A DNA stretch of 64,000 nucleotides. Origin: Cristatella mucedo (lineage: Eukaryota; Bryozoa; Phylactolaemata; Cristatellidae). A program made the translations under genes and the position numbers. Position 1 is the stretch's first letter, and each line of letters begins with the position of its first letter. Below the pieces are notes generated by a model. That model had not been told where the DNA came from. It did not search any database and was given only the letters and a program-made list of their open reading frames with translations. Below are positions 60,133 through 64,000 of this stretch, piece after piece. The DNA is taken from NCBI GenBank assembly GCA_009760855.2, contig WPIO01000040.1:3407001-3471000 (forward strand), given 5' to 3'.

Positions 60133-63100
60133 CTATATTAATAGCACCAATATTGCAAGTATTACATCGTCCTGGATTTAAATTATTACTCAACGCATCA
60201 GCAATTCTATAGTGTCCATAAGCGTAGCTGCAGATTCCACAGTCCAGTATCGTTATCGTTACCAGTATCGTTTTGAATCAAAGGCTGATAGTGCTACTTT
60301 GTTTTGTTTAATTGTATATATTATATGCTTTTCACTTCTAATTAATGATTGTTCACATTTCTTTTCTACTTTTTTATCTAAGCAGTTTTTAAAGTCTTCA
60401 TGTTTTAAGTGTTTATCAATAACATTTTTGTTAACACCATTAGCTTTTTTAGATTGTCCTATTGGTTCTTTCTCCTTATCAAGCATTTCATTCATCTCAC
60501 AATCTTTTTTAACTATTTCTATTGATTTCCTTTATCATCAAATACCTCTTTATCAGTATAAATAGTATACGAGTAAAGTTTTGGTCTTAGAAAAATACAT
60601 CCATCTAATATTGCTGCTTTTACCTAATCAGTTATCTCATCTTTAAATTTGCCAACATTTTTACTGTTTCCTTTTATAATACTTTTTGCTCTCTCATCAT
60701 TCCAAAATGGATAGTCATCTGGAAAAGTATTTAGATCTAATGATTCTGGGTAATCGATAAAGTCCTTATAAACATCCTCAGTGAATATCTCCATGACGAG
60801 TGAATCAGTATCAGTACACATCAAGTTTATTTTTGATCCGTATCTTTTTTTCATTGTTAGATAATAGAATTTCTGCATCAATACTTTAGATAAATCAAGT
60901 ATGCAAAATCCAACATTAATAGGTTTGTTTAAAGTTATAGATTCCTTACTACTTTATATGCAGATAATGTTATTAGTTAATATCTTTCAATCTACAAATC
61001 TGGGGACTTCTATAGATTTTATTCATCTTAGCCAACTCTTTATCTACATTTTCATTAAGTAACTCAACATTCTTTCTATCTCTAACATTTTCCATTGTCT
61101 TACCAAAGAATAAATTATTTAATAACTTGAGGAAATCTTCTTCAAAATCATTTGCTGCTTTACATCTAAGTACTGTGTTATTATCATTGTATGACTCTAG
61201 CCAATAGGACTGATCAAACTCTAATACTCTGTGAATATGTGTCAACTCATACCCTAATTCAATACAATTCTTAAGATTAAGGTAATGAATAACATACTTT
61301 TGTTTTGGTTCCAAATCTAGTATCAGCTTTTCGACTGGATCGTTTCCTCTGTTAAAAGAGTTTTGATACTCTGAGTGTTTATTCTTCTTTATCTGCTTGT
61401 TTTCAGGAAGTAAAGGATAGTCGGAAAATGAATCATGTTTATCTTTTGGACAATGTATATCAACTTCAAGAACATAACCTTTATTTGATGAAGGTTTACA
61501 TTTTTTAACTATATCATTTTTATTTTCATTCCATGACTTTATTTTTTGACTTGATAAGAAATTAAAACCTCCAGTTGGTAGAGATTGTTTCATAGCCCAG
61601 CCATAAAGATTTGTAGCATCAAAATATAATAAGTATGACTTCAACTTATCTGGATTGAAATTGCTACATCTACTATTATTTGCTTTAGCTTTGAGTTTTG
61701 ATACTTGTGTCATTCCCCCCACGAATTCCTTTTTCAAAGAATAGATACATATCTGGATCAGTTAGCAATTCAAGAACAACTCCTGTATATTTTAGTCCTG
61801 CTGTCCAAGTTAATTGTGGAGTTGTTATAAACTTTGCAGGATATATCTGATAATGTGTAATTATTAGTTCGCGAAATCTCTCAAAAACAGCTGCTAATGC
61901 TAAAACGTCAATCTTTAAATATAAGTCGTGGTATTCTCTTAATGTTTTTATTTCAAAAGCTTTCCAAACTTTGTTTGCATGAACATAATCTTCTTCTGAA
62001 ATATGTCCACTAATACTTGAATACAACTTCTCAATTGGTGGTAAACTTGTCTCATCAAATCTAGCAAAAGAATCCATGTACTCATATAAATAAATACCTT
62101 TTTTCGTTAATAGTGACATTTTTGTATCATCAATATTTTTAAAGTGTTGTCTCATTATATCAAATTTATCATTTGCTGTAGACAAATTTTTTACCAATTT
62201 ATGAAGTGGATTTTGTAATAATTGATATGAATCTCTAAAACAAAGATTTCCAAAACTTATTGTTAAAAGCTTCTCTTTGTTTATTGGTAATTACTTGTTT
62301 CTTATCCTCATCGGAATTAAGCGCACTAACAATCAGATGTGAGTCGTATCCTCTTAGACTATGAATATAAACAGGAAGTTAAACATTTTTTGGACAAATT
62401 CTTAGTTTTTTGTTGCAGACATCGTGTGCCGCACCTTTATATTTTCCAGTAAGATGACAGTGATTAAGGACTTTTTGATCATCAGTTAAACATTTTCCAC
62501 AAATCCAACAAACGGATGCATTTTTGTAATTGTTTCTTCTTCTGGCATATTTTCTCGATCAAAAACTTTATTTTTTACTACTTTTAGATTCTCTATCTGT
62601 ATTTCACAATCTTTCTTTAAAGACAAAATGAATTTGCTAACACAGTCAACACCAAAAGTTTACTTATATTCTGTTACAATCTTTCCTTCATGATTTACAA
62701 TTACCTAGCCAGCAGAACATGGTTTATGTTGATTTACAGATCCTTTTACTGATTCTTCTGGTTTATCAATTGTTCCTAGTAAACATTCAAAATCTGCATA
62801 TGCATGTAATGGTGACTTAATCATTTTGTCAAAATCTCTAAACATAACTAAATCTCTTGTTCCATCTTTTCTTTATTAGCTACTGGCATTTTTATTCTTG
62901 AAGTTCCACAATTCTCTGAATTACATTCTGTAACATATTTATCCAGCTTTTCTTGTTCATGAAATCTTGAGAGACATCTTTTACAAAATAATCTTGTTCT
63001 ACCACTATCTTTATCTGTTCTAAAAGTGCATTAAAATTTGTTACTAGTACATAGTGAGATCTTCCTCTATAAGAATAAAGAAGCAAATCTATGTTTTTCA

Positions 63101-64000
63101 CCTTCCTCTGAACAAAAAATTAATGGATAAACGGAGTTCTTATAGTCGTAAACATTTATTGAAACATTGAATAATTTTGCAAGTTTTGCAATATCTTCTG
63201 CTCTAATTGGTACGTTTCCATTGACCATAAACTGATTTCTTGGATCTTTATCATCTATAGGAAAGAACAAATGTTTTATTAGAGGTAGTATATCTGAATA
63301 TTTCTCAAGCATTATTTGTCTTAAATCATGAGTTGTTTCTGGATGATTCTCTCTAGGATGTAATGCTCTCAGAACACACCACAATGCACAACAGTTATCA
63401 TCTATATTTTTTATATTTATAACACATCTCTTATTTCTTAACTTGATTGGTAATTCACAATATGAACCTTCAATTTGTGGAACAAAGACTGTAAACTTTG
63501 AAAATGCATTAGATATGCCAACAATTCTACAAGAAGAGCCACCTTCATTCCATTTATCTACAGTTTTATTAATCTTTGAAAAATGTTTGTCAATTATTGA
63601 ATTAAAATGAGAAACTCTACTTAATGCTATTGGAGAAAGACCATTAATTGGAGCATAGATAATATCTTTCTTAGCATTTTCTATTTTTATTTGCAGAAGA
63701 AGATTCATTTTTAAATTGCCATATTGGCTAGAGATATCTTTCATAACATTTATTAATCCAGGAGAAACCTTTTTCTTAAACACTTCTAAATCTGCATCTT
63801 CTGCCTCTAAACCTTCATAGTCATAATCTATTAAACTGCCACTAGTACTCTTTCTACCAAAAAACCATCCACTGGTATTTATCTTACAAAAATGTTTTGC
63901 TTCTTTTTAAAAAATTTTTTTACTTTCTGATTTTTTTGGTTTAATTATTTTATTAACAGAAAGACGTTCAATCAATTCTTTGATATCAACTGCAGAAACT
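60113..64000 (-). pseudogene. polB: Protein-primed-type DNA polymerase B, broken and cut by window edge
   Basis: This is the replicative polymerase of Polinton and adintovirus elements. From the N-terminal side (right edge): an N-terminal domain (KRCVINIKNIDDNCCALWCV, later RGRSHYVLVTN), a zinc-like VCWICGKCLT...HCHLTGKYKGAAHDVCN segment, exonuclease-region SLRGYDSHLI, palm LTWTAGLKYTGVV, motif A YFDATNLYGWAM (near 61,620), motif B NNLFFGKTMENVR (near 61,100), VGFCILDLSKVLMQ, motif C CTDTDSLV (60,801-60,818), LRPKLYSYTIYTD and a C-terminal YAYGHYR. The reading crosses many frameshifts and stops (for example TAG near 60,627, TAA near 62,380, a G-run shift near 61,715), so it is inactive as assembled. 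The N-terminus lies beyond 64,000. Confidence 0.88.

Noticed and set aside
41433-64000. Bacterial or phage contamination
   Set aside because: The fibre repeats look phage-like, but the PolB, rve integrase, adenain-like protease and PLA2-like genes are those of animal Polinton-type elements, there are no Shine-Dalgarno sites, and the sequence is joined to animal DNA.

Overview
This is an animal (metazoan) genomic window with two very different parts. Bases 1 to about 41,430 are GC-rich host DNA with spliced genes. They carry many (AG)n/(TC)n, (TG)n and (AT)n microsatellites, dispersed 3' ends of one non-LTR retrotransposon family, and tRNA-derived SINE-like repeats. Bases 41,433 to 64,000 are strikingly AT-rich and packed with short-spaced, intron-free genes on both strands. 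I read this part as a decaying endogenous virus/transposon of the Polinton (Maverick)/adintovirus type that continues past the right edge. The phylum of the host cannot be fixed from the sequence.

Host part. A complete leucine carboxyl methyltransferase gene (LCMT1) runs on the + strand from 1,176 to 16,404 in six exons. All exon phases agree and give a 335-residue protein. Its introns hold LINE and SINE fragments, two inverted-repeat elements and long microsatellites. From 16.4 to 23.4 kb there is repeat-rich intergenic DNA with an RT-domain LINE relic (20.3-21.3 kb) and a CpG-island-like block (21.5-22.5 kb). At 23,701-25,947 there is a 748-codon open frame rich in Ala, Gly, Ser and Pro, preceded by an 18-bp minisatellite; its reality is uncertain. 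A two-exon secreted or surface leucine-rich-repeat gene lies on the - strand (31,117 to 28,535), and a broken copy of its 3' coding sequence sits near 27.2-27.4 kb. From 31 to 41 kb I see GC-rich intergenic DNA, a second LINE relic (37.7-39.4 kb), tandem repeats and microsatellites.

Viral part. Three left-terminal repeat copies (41,433; 42,313; 42,701) lead into the element. The gene order is: retroviral-type integrase (-), zinc-finger protein (+), tail-fibre-like protein (-), YqaJ-like nuclease (-), putative major capsid protein (-), small basic virion-like protein (-), two paralogous putative minor capsid proteins (-), a coiled-coil protein (-), FtsK/HerA-type packaging ATPase (-), zinc-ribbon protein (+), adenain-like cysteine protease (+), an unknown protein (+), a phospholipase A2-like virion protein (-), an HNH-AP2 endonuclease (+), a hydrophobic protein (-), two or three more fibre-like proteins (+), several small proteins (-), and protein-primed-type DNA polymerase B (-, cut by the right edge). 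This is the module set for integration, replication, capsid assembly, maturation and packaging in a midsize dsDNA virus. Most genes carry frameshifts or stop codons. A few are intact (endonuclease, hydrophobic protein, first + strand fibre, one 91-aa protein).

Three points stand out. A short TATA(T)AGAA motif abuts the start codon of more than a dozen viral genes. Phage-style tail-fibre repeats are amplified into several genes. Many in-frame TGA codons look like CGA (Arg) codons lost by CpG decay, most clearly in the packaging ATPase.
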